From Bacteriovorax stolpii (GTDB taxonomy: Bacteria > Bdellovibrionota > Bacteriovoracia > Bacteriovoracales > Bacteriovoracaceae), in NCBI GenBank assembly GCA_945862475.1, contig CAMAYW010000009.1, positions 1 to 19,995 of the forward strand: a DNA stretch of 19,995 nt. The letters are read 5' to 3'. Below are positions 1 through 6,458 of this stretch, one piece after another. The position numbers were made by a program, and so were the translations under genes. The notes beneath the pieces were generated by a model. It worked only from the letters and a program-made list of their open reading frames with translations. It had not been told where the DNA came from and ran no database searches. Numbering within the stretch: position 1 is the stretch's first letter; the number at the start of each line of letters is the position of its first letter.

Positions 1-1522
1 TCTCAAATTCCCCTTTGGCATTTGTAACAGAGAAGAAAGAGTGATCCATCACCGCCACATAACCAGTCATCCAAGGGTGGACGGAGCACTTCGCTTGAAG
101 AAAGATTTCAGGTTTATTAAACACTCTTGTTTCACGTTGATCTTTTTTCGGCATGGCCACGTTAAAGCGCTGATTAAGATTCGTCACTGATCGAACGTTA
201 TGAAAAATAGGATCTGAATTAATGAAGGTCACCTTCTGCCCAACTCTTGCTCCCACCACTCTTGGTGTATAGATACAACCCTTTTGATCGAGGATCACTT
301 CTTCTGTGGGAACTGGTGTGGGTAGAATTCCCTCATGGCCTTTCGTGACTCTTACGAGGACATTCTGCATTTTTCCCGCATTCACGATGACTTCATTTGA
401 ATAAACGTCACCGGACCCAGGGGCTTTACAACCTGAAGGAAGATTGAGTTTTTTTCCTTGAGGCACAGCACCTTCAAAGAAAACCACACCCTTCACATTA
501 AACGTTTTTGAAGGAACCTCATTCGTTGGAGGAGTTACTGGAGAAGAAACCTCTACAGGCGGCTCTTCTATTTTGACCTCTGGATGTATGTCTTTTGGTA
601 TTTCTGATGAGATCGATTTCCCTTGAGAGAAAACAATCACAGCTGTAATAAGCGCAACACCGACTGCTCCAAAGGTCATGGAGCGCTTCGGGTTATTTAG
701 GCGAACAACAAAATACTCTCTCACCGCCGCTCCACCAGCACAAATCAGAAGAAGGATAAGCCAGTTGTAGTCATGCCCATAAGTATTCGGGAAGTGATTT
801 GAGAGCATGATAAAAATCACTGGAAGAGTAAAATAAGTATTGTGAGTAGAGCGATTCTTCGCGTTCTTTCCCCACTCTTGATTAACAGACTCGCCTTTTT
901 TAGATGCTTCCACCATTTTAATTTGGCGAGGAATGATTCGCATAAAAACGTTCGCCGTCATCCACGTTCCAAGCATCGCTCCCACGTGAAGATACGCCGC
1001 CCTCCCACTAATGGTGTGACAAAGAAGATAAGTCATCGCTACAAACCATGACATGGTAAAAGCATGGCCCCAGAGAGGGTGAGTCTTTACGAATTTACTT
1101 TCCCAAAGGGAGTCATAAAAGAACCAAGAACCAAAAATAGAAAAGACTCCAAGCCCCACGGCTTGCCAGTAAGTGATTTTTGAAATCATATCATCTAAAA
1201 GATAAGTACCATCTCCTGTGTAGAAAATCAGGGCCGTTAAAGCAAAACCACTCATCCACGTCCAATAGGATTCCCATTTAAACCAATGAAGTCTTTCAGG
1301 AACTTTCGTTGGACCCATCTGAAGTTTTTCTACGTGATAAAATCCACCACCGTGAACCATCCACACTTCTCCAATGTGCCCAGGGCTTTTTGATGCTGGA
1401 TTTGGCTCAAAACTGCGATCGAGCCACATGAAAAAAATAGAAGTCCCAATCCAAGTCACCGCCACAGTGATGTGAAGCCAGCGAACGAGAAGTAAAATCC
1501 AATCAAAAATTTCCTGATTCAT
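1..1522 (-). CDS. PuuD-like urate oxidase membrane domain fused to an amicyanin-like cupredoxin domain (3' end beyond window)
   Basis: The reading frame is open for 507 codons from an ATG at 1522 to the left edge, so the C-terminus is missing. A GGAG lies about 5 bases before the start. Residues 1-300 are a polytopic membrane domain with about eight hydrophobic segments. The motifs VHGGGFYHVEK (56-66) and LHWFKWESYWTWMSGF (78-93) are those of the Urate_ox_N family, whose studied member PuuD oxidises urate in the inner membrane and passes electrons to a C-terminal cytochrome c. Here no CxxCH is seen. A Pro/Glu-rich linker (about 305-340) leads instead to a beta-rich domain with HNV (H441) and CSVHPWM (C479, H482, M485). 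This spacing is that of the type-1 copper ligands of amicyanin. The last visible residues, FFSVTNAKGEFE, look like the start of a carboxypeptidase-regulatory-like fold. Urate as substrate is inferred from the family only; no other purine gene is in view. Confidence 0.8.
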   Translation of the reverse strand, partial: MNQEIFDWILLLVRWLHITVAVTWIGTSIFFMWLDRSFEPNPASKSPGHIGEVWMVHGGGFYHVEKLQMGPTKVPERLHWFKWESYWTWMSGFALTALIFYTGDGTYLLDDMISKITYWQAVGLGVFSIFGSWFFYDSLWESKFVKTHPLWGHAFTMSWFVAMTYLLCHTISGRAAYLHVGAMLGTWMTANVFMRIIPRQIKMVEASKKGESVNQEWGKNAKNRSTHNTYFTLPVIFIMLSNHFPNTYGHDYNWLILLLICAGGAAVREYFVVRLNNPKRSMTFGAVGVALITAVIVFSQGKSISSEIPKDIHPEVKIEEPPVEVSSPVTPPTNEVPSKTFNVKGVVFFEGAVPQGKKLNLPSGCKAPGSGDVYSNEVIVNAGKMQNVLVRVTKGHEGILPTPVPTEEVILDQKGCIYTPRVVGARVGQKVTFINSDPIFHNVRSVTNLNQRFNVAMPKKDQRETRVFNKPEIFLQAKCSVHPWMTGYVAVMDHSFFSVTNAKGEFE

Positions 1523-1540
1523 CAGAACTCCGGAGAATGA

Positions 1541-1564
1541 AAATGGGTCCCGTGGGACCCATTT
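1541..1564 (-). terminator. Perfect hairpin after fbaA, a terminator or attenuator ahead of the urate-oxidase-like gene
   Basis: An 11-bp perfect inverted repeat (arms 1541-1551 and 1554-1564) with a 2-base centre sits 2 bases after the aldolase stop codon. Read on the minus strand it is followed by TTTTCATTCT. The U-tract is short and partly inside the stem, so termination may be incomplete. Only 18 bases separate it from the downstream ATG at 1522. Confidence 0.55.
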
Positions 1565-1566
1565 AA

Positions 1567-2631
1567 TTAGGCATTTCTATTGATGTTATTAAGGTCTTCA
1601 AAAGCGACCTTAAGGCGCTTCACAAACTGATCCTCGCCCTTACGTAACCAAACACGTGGGTCATAATATTTCTTATTCGGTGCCTCTGGGCCCTCAGGAT
1701 TTCCAAGTTGCCCTTGAAGGTAAGCTTTTTTATCTTCATAAAAATTCTTCACCCCTTCCCAAAATGCCCACTGCATATCAGTGTCAATATTCATTTTAAT
1801 CACGCCATAATCAATCGCTTCACGGATCTCTGATTGAAGAGAACCTGATCCCCCGTGGAAAACAAATGAAACTGGCTTTGATGATGTTCCAAATTTTTTC
1901 TGAACAAAATCATTGGAGTTTTTAAGAATCACAGGAGAGAGCTTCACGTTTCCTGGTTTATATACGCCATGGACGTTACCAAAAGACGCTGCCACCGTGA
2001 AATTTGATCCTACCTCACGAAGATGAGCATAAGCATAAGAAACATCTTCAGGTTGAGTGTAGAGTTTTGAGTTATCAACGTCAGAATTATCGACGCCGTC
2101 TTCTTCTCCTCCTGTCACTCCAAGTTCAATTTCAATTCCAGTCTCTATGGCATTCATCCGCTTAAAATATTTAGCGGAGATTTCAATATTCTCTTCCAAT
2201 GACTCTTCCGAAAGATCCAGCATGTGGGAAGAGAAGAGAGGTTTTTTATGAGACTTATAATGGGCCTCACCGGCAGAGAGCATGTGATCAATCCATGGAA
2301 GAAGTTTTTTAGCAGCGTGATCAGTGTGAACCACAACTGGCACTCCGTAGGCCTCGGCCATCATGTGAATATGATGAGCGCCAGAAATAGCACCCAAAGC
2401 TGCCGCTTTATCATTTTCTAATTTTAAACTTTTACCAGCGTAAAATTGGCCCCCACCATTTGAGAACTGAATGATTACGGGAGAATTAACGGCCTTCGCT
2501 GTTTCTAAAACTGCGTTTACGGAATCAGTTCCGATTACATTCACCGCGGGAAGAGCGAATTTATTTTCTTTAGCGTATTGATAAAGGTCTGTGAGAGCAG
2601 AACCAAAAACTAAACCTGGTTTAAATTTCAT
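1567..2631 (-). CDS. fbaA: Class II fructose-bisphosphate aldolase
   Basis: This zinc-dependent cytosolic enzyme interconverts fructose-1,6-bisphosphate with dihydroxyacetone phosphate and glyceraldehyde-3-phosphate in glycolysis and gluconeogenesis. The 354 residues are close to the E. coli FbaA length. Visible landmarks are VVVHTDHAAKK with D104 and zinc ligand H105, the acidic GIEIELGVTGGEEDGVDN (165-182), SFGNVHGVYKPGN with H221, FVFHGGSGS with H259, and KMNIDTDMQWAFWEG (279-293). The glycine-rich loop and NxDTD motif bind the substrate phosphate. The ATG at 2631 follows AGGAT at a normal distance. The gene diverges from the nif3-family gene across a 65-base gap and is followed by a hairpin. 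The product and full length are clear. Confidence 0.97.
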   Translation of the reverse strand: MKFKPGLVFGSALTDLYQYAKENKFALPAVNVIGTDSVNAVLETAKAVNSPVIIQFSNGGGQFYAGKSLKLENDKAAALGAISGAHHIHMMAEAYGVPVVVHTDHAAKKLLPWIDHMLSAGEAHYKSHKKPLFSSHMLDLSEESLEENIEISAKYFKRMNAIETGIEIELGVTGGEEDGVDNSDVDNSKLYTQPEDVSYAYAHLREVGSNFTVAASFGNVHGVYKPGNVKLSPVILKNSNDFVQKKFGTSSKPVSFVFHGGSGSLQSEIREAIDYGVIKMNIDTDMQWAFWEGVKNFYEDKKAYLQGQLGNPEGPEAPNKKYYDPRVWLRKGEDQFVKRLKVAFEDLNNINRNA

Positions 2632-2641
2632 TTGGAATCCT

Positions 2642-2671
2642 TTGTTTAAGACGGAAAAATTGTATTAGAAT
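2642..2671 (+). promoter_or_regulatory. Candidate sigma70-type promoter for the nif3-family gene
   Basis: TTGTTT (2642-2647) and TAGAAT (2666-2671) are spaced by 18 bases and would give a leader of about 19 nt with AAAAGGAT before the ATG at 2697. The element lies within the 65-base divergent gap and is interleaved with the fbaA promoter candidate. Confidence 0.35.
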
Positions 2672-2687
2672 GAGTCTTAATTGAAAA
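2659..2687 (-). promoter_or_regulatory. Candidate sigma70-type promoter for fbaA
   Basis: Read on the minus strand, TTTTCA (2682-2687) and TACAAT (2659-2664) are separated by 17 bases. This would give a leader of about 21 nt that includes the AGGAT ribosome binding site. It overlaps the candidate promoter facing the other way, so the two could compete. Assigned by eye only. Confidence 0.35.
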
Positions 2688-2696
2688 GGATCGGGC

Positions 2697-3467
2697 ATGA
2701 GTGAAACTCAATTAAATCTTCTGAATTACTTTAATGGGCTTTTAAATCCTGGTTTATTTGATGATTACGCGCCAAATGGCCTTCAAATAGAGGGAAAAAC
2801 CCACTTAAAGCGCATCGCTTTTGCGGTTTCTGCGACTCAAGACTCCCTTAAAAAGGCCATCTCCTGGGGTGCAGACGGACTTGTGGTGCATCACGGAGTT
2901 TTCTGGAAACACCAGGGAGCACGAACCATCACAGGTGCATATGGAGAAAGAATTAAACTCTGTATTAAAAATGATCTCAATCTCTTCGCCTACCATCTTC
3001 CTTTAGATGGCCATACGGAGGTGGGAAATGGAGTTGCCCTTGGAAAGGCCTTAGGATTAATAAATCTCTCCCCTTTTGGACTTTATAAGAAAGCTTACTT
3101 AGGGGCCAAGGGAGAACTCCCAACTCCCATAAGTGCCAAAGACTTAAAATTAAAATTGAAACATGTTCTCAAGCATGAAGTGATTCTTGCCTCAGCAAAC
3201 GAGGATCACATGATTAAGTCCATCGGTATTATCACTGGTGGGGCGAACAACGATTGGGTCAAAGCTCAGGAAGATGGGTTAGATGCCTATCTCACAGGTG
3301 AAATTTCAGAGTATAATTGGCATGATTCTATTGAAGCGAACATTCACTACTTTGCCGGAGGTCACCATGCCACCGAGAAATTTGGGATCATGGCGCTCAT
3401 GGAAAAAGTTAAAAAAGATGTTCCAGCTCTAGAGGTTCTCTTTATTGATTCAGAGAACCCTGCTTAA
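2697..3467 (+). CDS. Nif3/YbgI-family dinuclear metal-binding protein
   Basis: This is a full-length (256 aa) Nif3-like protein. The family forms toroidal hexamers with a dinuclear metal site; its biochemical role is not settled, though GTP cyclohydrolase I type 2 is a common database name. Landmarks are APNGLQIEG (25-33), GLVVHHGVFW (61-70), AYHLPLDGHTEVGNG (98-112), and the C-terminal ITGGANNDW, YLTGE and YFAGGHHATEKFG. The histidines and acidic residues of these motifs are the expected metal ligands. The ATG at 2697 has AAAAGGAT six bases upstream. The last 18 bases overlap the end of mltA on the other strand, and a hairpin with a T-run is embedded there. No function is inferred from the neighbours. 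Confidence 0.93.
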   Translation: MSETQLNLLNYFNGLLNPGLFDDYAPNGLQIEGKTHLKRIAFAVSATQDSLKKAISWGADGLVVHHGVFWKHQGARTITGAYGERIKLCIKNDLNLFAYHLPLDGHTEVGNGVALGKALGLINLSPFGLYKKAYLGAKGELPTPISAKDLKLKLKHVLKHEVILASANEDHMIKSIGIITGGANNDWVKAQEDGLDAYLTGEISEYNWHDSIEANIHYFAGGHHATEKFGIMALMEKVKKDVPALEVLFIDSENPA

Positions 3468-3476
3468 TTTTTTTTT
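3434..3476 (+). terminator. Possible intrinsic terminator inside the 3' end of the nif3-family gene
   Basis: GGTTCTCT (3434-3441) and AGAGAACC (3452-3459) pair as an 8-bp perfect stem with a 10-base loop. After 8 bases a run of nine T follows (3468-3476). The stem is in coding sequence of both convergent genes, and the T-run encodes the Lys-rich tail of MltA on the other strand. The gap between stem and T-run is longer than ideal. Confidence 0.35.
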
Positions 3477-4631
3477 CATTTTCTTTTTCACAAGAAAATA
3501 CTGCTCACCCATGTCATTCATGCTGTAGGCCGTAAGCTCTGCTAATGGGCCGTAACCAGAATACAAATCACAACGGGCATTCCCGCGAATCGCTCCACCT
3601 GTGTCTTGAGCAATAAAGAAGCGAGAAAAAGGAACCTTAACCACTTTTCCAGACTCATCAACATGAGAGGCGCGAGTGGATTTTACAAAATTAATAAGGC
3701 CCATGGTTTTATAAATACGAGAGTCAATCGCAAGGGATCGGCCCTCAGTAAGAGGAATGTTATCTAGCCCTACTGGCTCTTCTAGAGATTCTTTAAAATA
3801 AATATATGATGGGCAAGTGCCAAAGATCTCTTCTTCTTTATCGGGATTTTCAACTAAGAATTTTCTCTGGGCCGGAATTCCTGCATTTCCTTTAAGATAT
3901 CCCTTCTCAATCATATATTTGTAAATCATTTGGAAAGAGCGACTATTTTTTCCATCATAAGAAAGATACTTAAGCTCTTTTGTGCCATCAGGATTATGAA
4001 CGGTAATTCTTCCTCCGCCTTGAACGTGAAGAAGATAAAGATCAAAGAATGATTCCTCTACCCAAAAAATTTCAAGCCCCTTTCCTGCAAGTGCTCCCTT
4101 GTAATCAATTTCAACTCGAGTGTAATTATCATGAGGAGGAAGAGGCTTTTTAAAGATCGGTCGCGTGAATCTTTCAGTTGGAGTTCTTGACCCATTAAAG
4201 TCTGGTGAATAATAAGACGTAAATTTTGTCGTCTTTTTAGAATTGTACCCAGGCTCTTGGTTACCAGGAACAGGAACGTATATGGAAAATTTATCGTTAA
4301 CTTCAGCGTTAAAGTGATCAAGGCAAATTTGTTCGGGATTTGTCTTCAAGCAATCCATGGCCGTCACAGAGAGTTCTTTTAAAAGCACGAGGGATTCTAG
4401 GAGAATACTTTTAGAATAAATTCTATTCCCAAATTTTATGGTTCCTTTGGTTCCCAAAATTTTGTAGGACTCAATCTGACGATCGATCGCTTTTGAGAGA
4501 TTTTCAAATTTCATATCATCAGCAAAAACAAGACTTTGATTAAAAAGGGCAGTAGGAGTCACTTCTACGTTTGCGACAGAAAGAGGGATTCCGAAAATGA
4601 TCGTCAAAGCTGATAAGATAATTGATTTCAT
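3450..4631 (-). CDS. mltA: MltA-family lytic murein transglycosylase with a 3D domain
   Basis: The enzyme cleaves the MurNAc-GlcNAc bond of peptidoglycan with formation of 1,6-anhydroMurNAc, in the periplasm or at the outer membrane. I place the start at the ATG at 4631 (393 aa), because GGTAGG lies six bases upstream and the protein then opens with a signal peptide, MKSIILSALTIIFGIPLSVA. An in-frame TTG five codons earlier would put charged residues ahead of it and lacks a good site. Motifs are FTSYYSPDFNGS (from about 137), LLHVQGGGRI (200-209), and the 3D-domain signature AQDTGGAIRGNARCDLYSG (341-359), which holds the family's catalytic aspartate region. No lipobox cysteine follows the signal, unlike lipoprotein MltA of E. 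coli. It lies 74 bases after the GNAT gene. The tail is Lys-rich (KKKMKKK) and overlaps the convergent gene. Confidence 0.92.
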   Translation of the reverse strand: MKSIILSALTIIFGIPLSVANVEVTPTALFNQSLVFADDMKFENLSKAIDRQIESYKILGTKGTIKFGNRIYSKSILLESLVLLKELSVTAMDCLKTNPEQICLDHFNAEVNDKFSIYVPVPGNQEPGYNSKKTTKFTSYYSPDFNGSRTPTERFTRPIFKKPLPPHDNYTRVEIDYKGALAGKGLEIFWVEESFFDLYLLHVQGGGRITVHNPDGTKELKYLSYDGKNSRSFQMIYKYMIEKGYLKGNAGIPAQRKFLVENPDKEEEIFGTCPSYIYFKESLEEPVGLDNIPLTEGRSLAIDSRIYKTMGLINFVKSTRASHVDESGKVVKVPFSRFFIAQDTGGAIRGNARCDLYSGYGPLAELTAYSMNDMGEQYFLVKKKMKKKLSRVL

Positions 4632-4664
4632 TTCAAACCTACCCAATAATTAAATGAGACCACT

Positions 4665-4694
4665 AAGTTAGAATTTCATGACTAGAACTGTCAA
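4665..4694 (-). promoter_or_regulatory. Candidate promoter for mltA
   Basis: On the minus strand a perfect TTGACA (4689-4694) is followed after 18 bases by TAACTT (4665-4670), a poor -10. It lies in the 74-base gap between the GNAT stop and mltA and would give a leader of about 27 nt. The -35 match is good, the -10 weak. Confidence 0.4.
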
Positions 4695-4705
4695 AGTTTA
4701 TTGTC

Positions 4706-5221
4706 CTAAATTGTCTTACCCATAAAAAGAATGCTCGATGTCTGAAAATCCTTCACGATCTGAAAGGTAAACCCCAGTTTTTGATAGAAATATCGATTCG
4801 GGGAGTCTGGGCCAGTCATGATATGTAAGCCATTAATATTATGTGTTTTTAGAATACTTTCTAAGTGACTAATGAGATTTCTTCCGAACCCATGACCTTG
4901 TGCATCTTTGTGAAAATTAATGTGTAAGTGGGACGGGTACTTAATGATCTCATCCCTAAATACTTCAAGATGCGGCTGAATTGAGAGAAGAGTCTTTGAT
5001 AGAGACTCACTGGCCCCGGCGACATAACCTAGAATCCTTTCATCTCTTTCAACCACAAAACAAAGATGGGGAAAGTGCTCTAAATAAAATCCAAGGTATT
5101 TCGTAAAGAAGGCCTCTTTTGATTCTTCATCCTTAAATTCTTTCAAGGTAGAAGTTTCAAAGAAAATGTCTCTAAGCTCTGAGCGCATTTCCTTAGAATA
5201 GGGTTTTATAAGCGCTGGCAT
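4706..5221 (-). CDS. GNAT-family N-acetyltransferase
   Basis: This 171-aa protein has the GNAT acetyl-CoA fold. The central strand ends in HINFHKDAQGHGFGRNLISH, whose QGHGFG (108-113) is the pyrophosphate-binding Q/RxxGxG/A loop. PNRYFYQKLGF (141-151) is the usual C-terminal motif with the tyrosine that commonly acts as general acid. The substrate cannot be told from sequence. An ATG at 5221 is preferred to the in-frame TTG at 5230, because GGA lies at a sensible distance before the ATG. The start overlaps the end of the cca gene by 16 bases, so the two are probably translationally coupled. A tRNA-related or small-molecule substrate is possible but not shown. Confidence 0.85.
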   Translation of the reverse strand: MPALIKPYSKEMRSELRDIFFETSTLKEFKDEESKEAFFTKYLGFYLEHFPHLCFVVERDERILGYVAGASESLSKTLLSIQPHLEVFRDEIIKYPSHLHINFHKDAQGHGFGRNLISHLESILKTHNINGLHIMTGPDSPNRYFYQKLGFTFQIVKDFQTSSILFMGKTI

Positions 5222-6387
5222 AAATTCCAAACCTGATATTTCGCTCTAAAAGGCGGATCGATGTGTTTAACATCTTTTAATGGCTCAAATTGAAATAAGT
5301 AAATCCACGAGGGAAGAAAATCTTCAATCATCTTTAGAAGTGGAAGATCAGCATTTTTTTGAAGAAGATGCTTCGTGGTAAAGTACCAGTCAAAGAGTTT
5401 TTCAAAATCCACTGTATCTCTTAGGGCCTCAAATTCTCCATGGAAATTCTCAGGTAGAATCACTTGAAATTCTCTAGAGGACTTGGCCCATCTTGCGAGT
5501 TTTTTTGAGTAGTCTGGGCTTAAAGAAAAATATTTTGCCCAATTCTCTGAGGAAATATCCACCCATTCCAAAGCGATAATCCACACCTCATGCTTTTTGG
5601 GATCAGACATAACTTTTTTTAATTCAGTTAATTTATCAGTAAAATTTTTCCCAAGAGGAATTTTTAAGGCTTCATTTTTTTCTTGAACTAAAAAAGACAT
5701 AAAATTAATTGGATCACTCGCCTTCTGCATTTCACTCCAGAGATAAGACGGAGTAATGCCTTCTAAGTTCATGTGATCGAGAACTTTTTTTAATTCTGAA
5801 GAGAAAGCAAATTTAAATCGGTTAGCAAAACGATGGGCCCTTAAAAAACGCACAGGATCTTGATCAAAATCTGAACCAGCGTAGTGGAGAATTTTATCTC
5901 TTAAATGCAAGAGACCAGAGAATGGATCCAAGAATTCTATATTTTTTTTAGAAACAAACTTTAGCCCCATGGCATTAATGGTGAAATCTCGTCTTTTCGC
6001 CGCCTCTTCAAAGGGCAATGAAAAACGAAATTCGGCCTCAAAATTAGAATGATGGTTGGAGCCTTGATGGTAGTGCTCAATTCTCGGAGGCGAAAACTCA
6101 AATTGATAGGAACTCACGTGAAGTCTCATCACTTCATAAGGGAGAAAACTCACTTTCCCGAACTGAGAAAGATTTCTTCCCAAGTCTTTCCAAGATCCTT
6201 TGTCAAAAGCGATAGAATCATGAGTGAGCTCTATGTCCCAGTCATGACCAAGTTTACCCGAAAGAAGAAAATCCCTCACAGTTCCACCAACTAATATGGG
6301 CCTGTACCCGCCTTTAAGGAGTTCATCCAAAATTGGCACAAATTCTTTGGGAATTTCACTTTCAAATTTTTTAAAATCAAAATTCAT
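5206..6387 (-). CDS. cca: CCA tRNA nucleotidyltransferase / poly(A) polymerase family protein
   Basis: The protein (393 aa) belongs to the class II nucleotidyltransferase family that adds or repairs the 3' CCA of tRNAs. The head domain carries ILVGGTVRDFLL (31-42), HDWDIELT (48-55) with the two metal-binding aspartates D49 and D51, and RRDFTINAMGL (132-142). Then come DPFSGLLHLRDKILHY (154-169) and the neck motif DPVRFLRAHRFANRF (177-191), which selects CTP and ATP. The C-terminal body and tail (about 200-393) are poorly conserved, as usual. A poly(A) polymerase or an A-adding half-enzyme cannot be excluded without comparison. The ATG at 6387 has no clear ribosome binding site, and an AATAAT at 6395-6400 would start transcription at or next to the ATG. 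The gene diverges from the exported 625-aa protein. Confidence 0.88.
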   Translation of the reverse strand: MNFDFKKFESEIPKEFVPILDELLKGGYRPILVGGTVRDFLLSGKLGHDWDIELTHDSIAFDKGSWKDLGRNLSQFGKVSFLPYEVMRLHVSSYQFEFSPPRIEHYHQGSNHHSNFEAEFRFSLPFEEAAKRRDFTINAMGLKFVSKKNIEFLDPFSGLLHLRDKILHYAGSDFDQDPVRFLRAHRFANRFKFAFSSELKKVLDHMNLEGITPSYLWSEMQKASDPINFMSFLVQEKNEALKIPLGKNFTDKLTELKKVMSDPKKHEVWIIALEWVDISSENWAKYFSLSPDYSKKLARWAKSSREFQVILPENFHGEFEALRDTVDFEKLFDWYFTTKHLLQKNADLPLLKMIEDFLPSWIYLFQFEPLKDVKHIDPPFRAKYQVWNLCQRL

Positions 6388-6398
6388 CTTACATATTA

Positions 6399-6427
6399 TT
6401 CAAAACTAAAAAATATTTGGATATGAT
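6399..6427 (+). promoter_or_regulatory. Candidate promoter for the 625-aa exported protein
   Basis: TTCAAA (6399-6404) and TATGAT (6422-6427) are spaced by 17 bases in the 71-base gap between divergent genes. Transcription would begin near 6434 and give a leader of about 25 nt that includes AGGA before the GTG start. Confidence 0.45.
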
Positions 6428-6458
6428 TTTTATCTCTTAAACTCAAACAGGACATCTT

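Noticed and set aside
842..1051. Plus-strand 69-codon ORF
   Set aside because: It lies antisense within the long membrane-protein frame, has no ribosome binding site, and its Arg/His-rich product looks like a shadow translation.
4632..4646. TTG start extending MltA by five residues
   Set aside because: The ATG at 4631 has a GGTAGG site and begins a proper signal peptide; the TTG overlaps that site.
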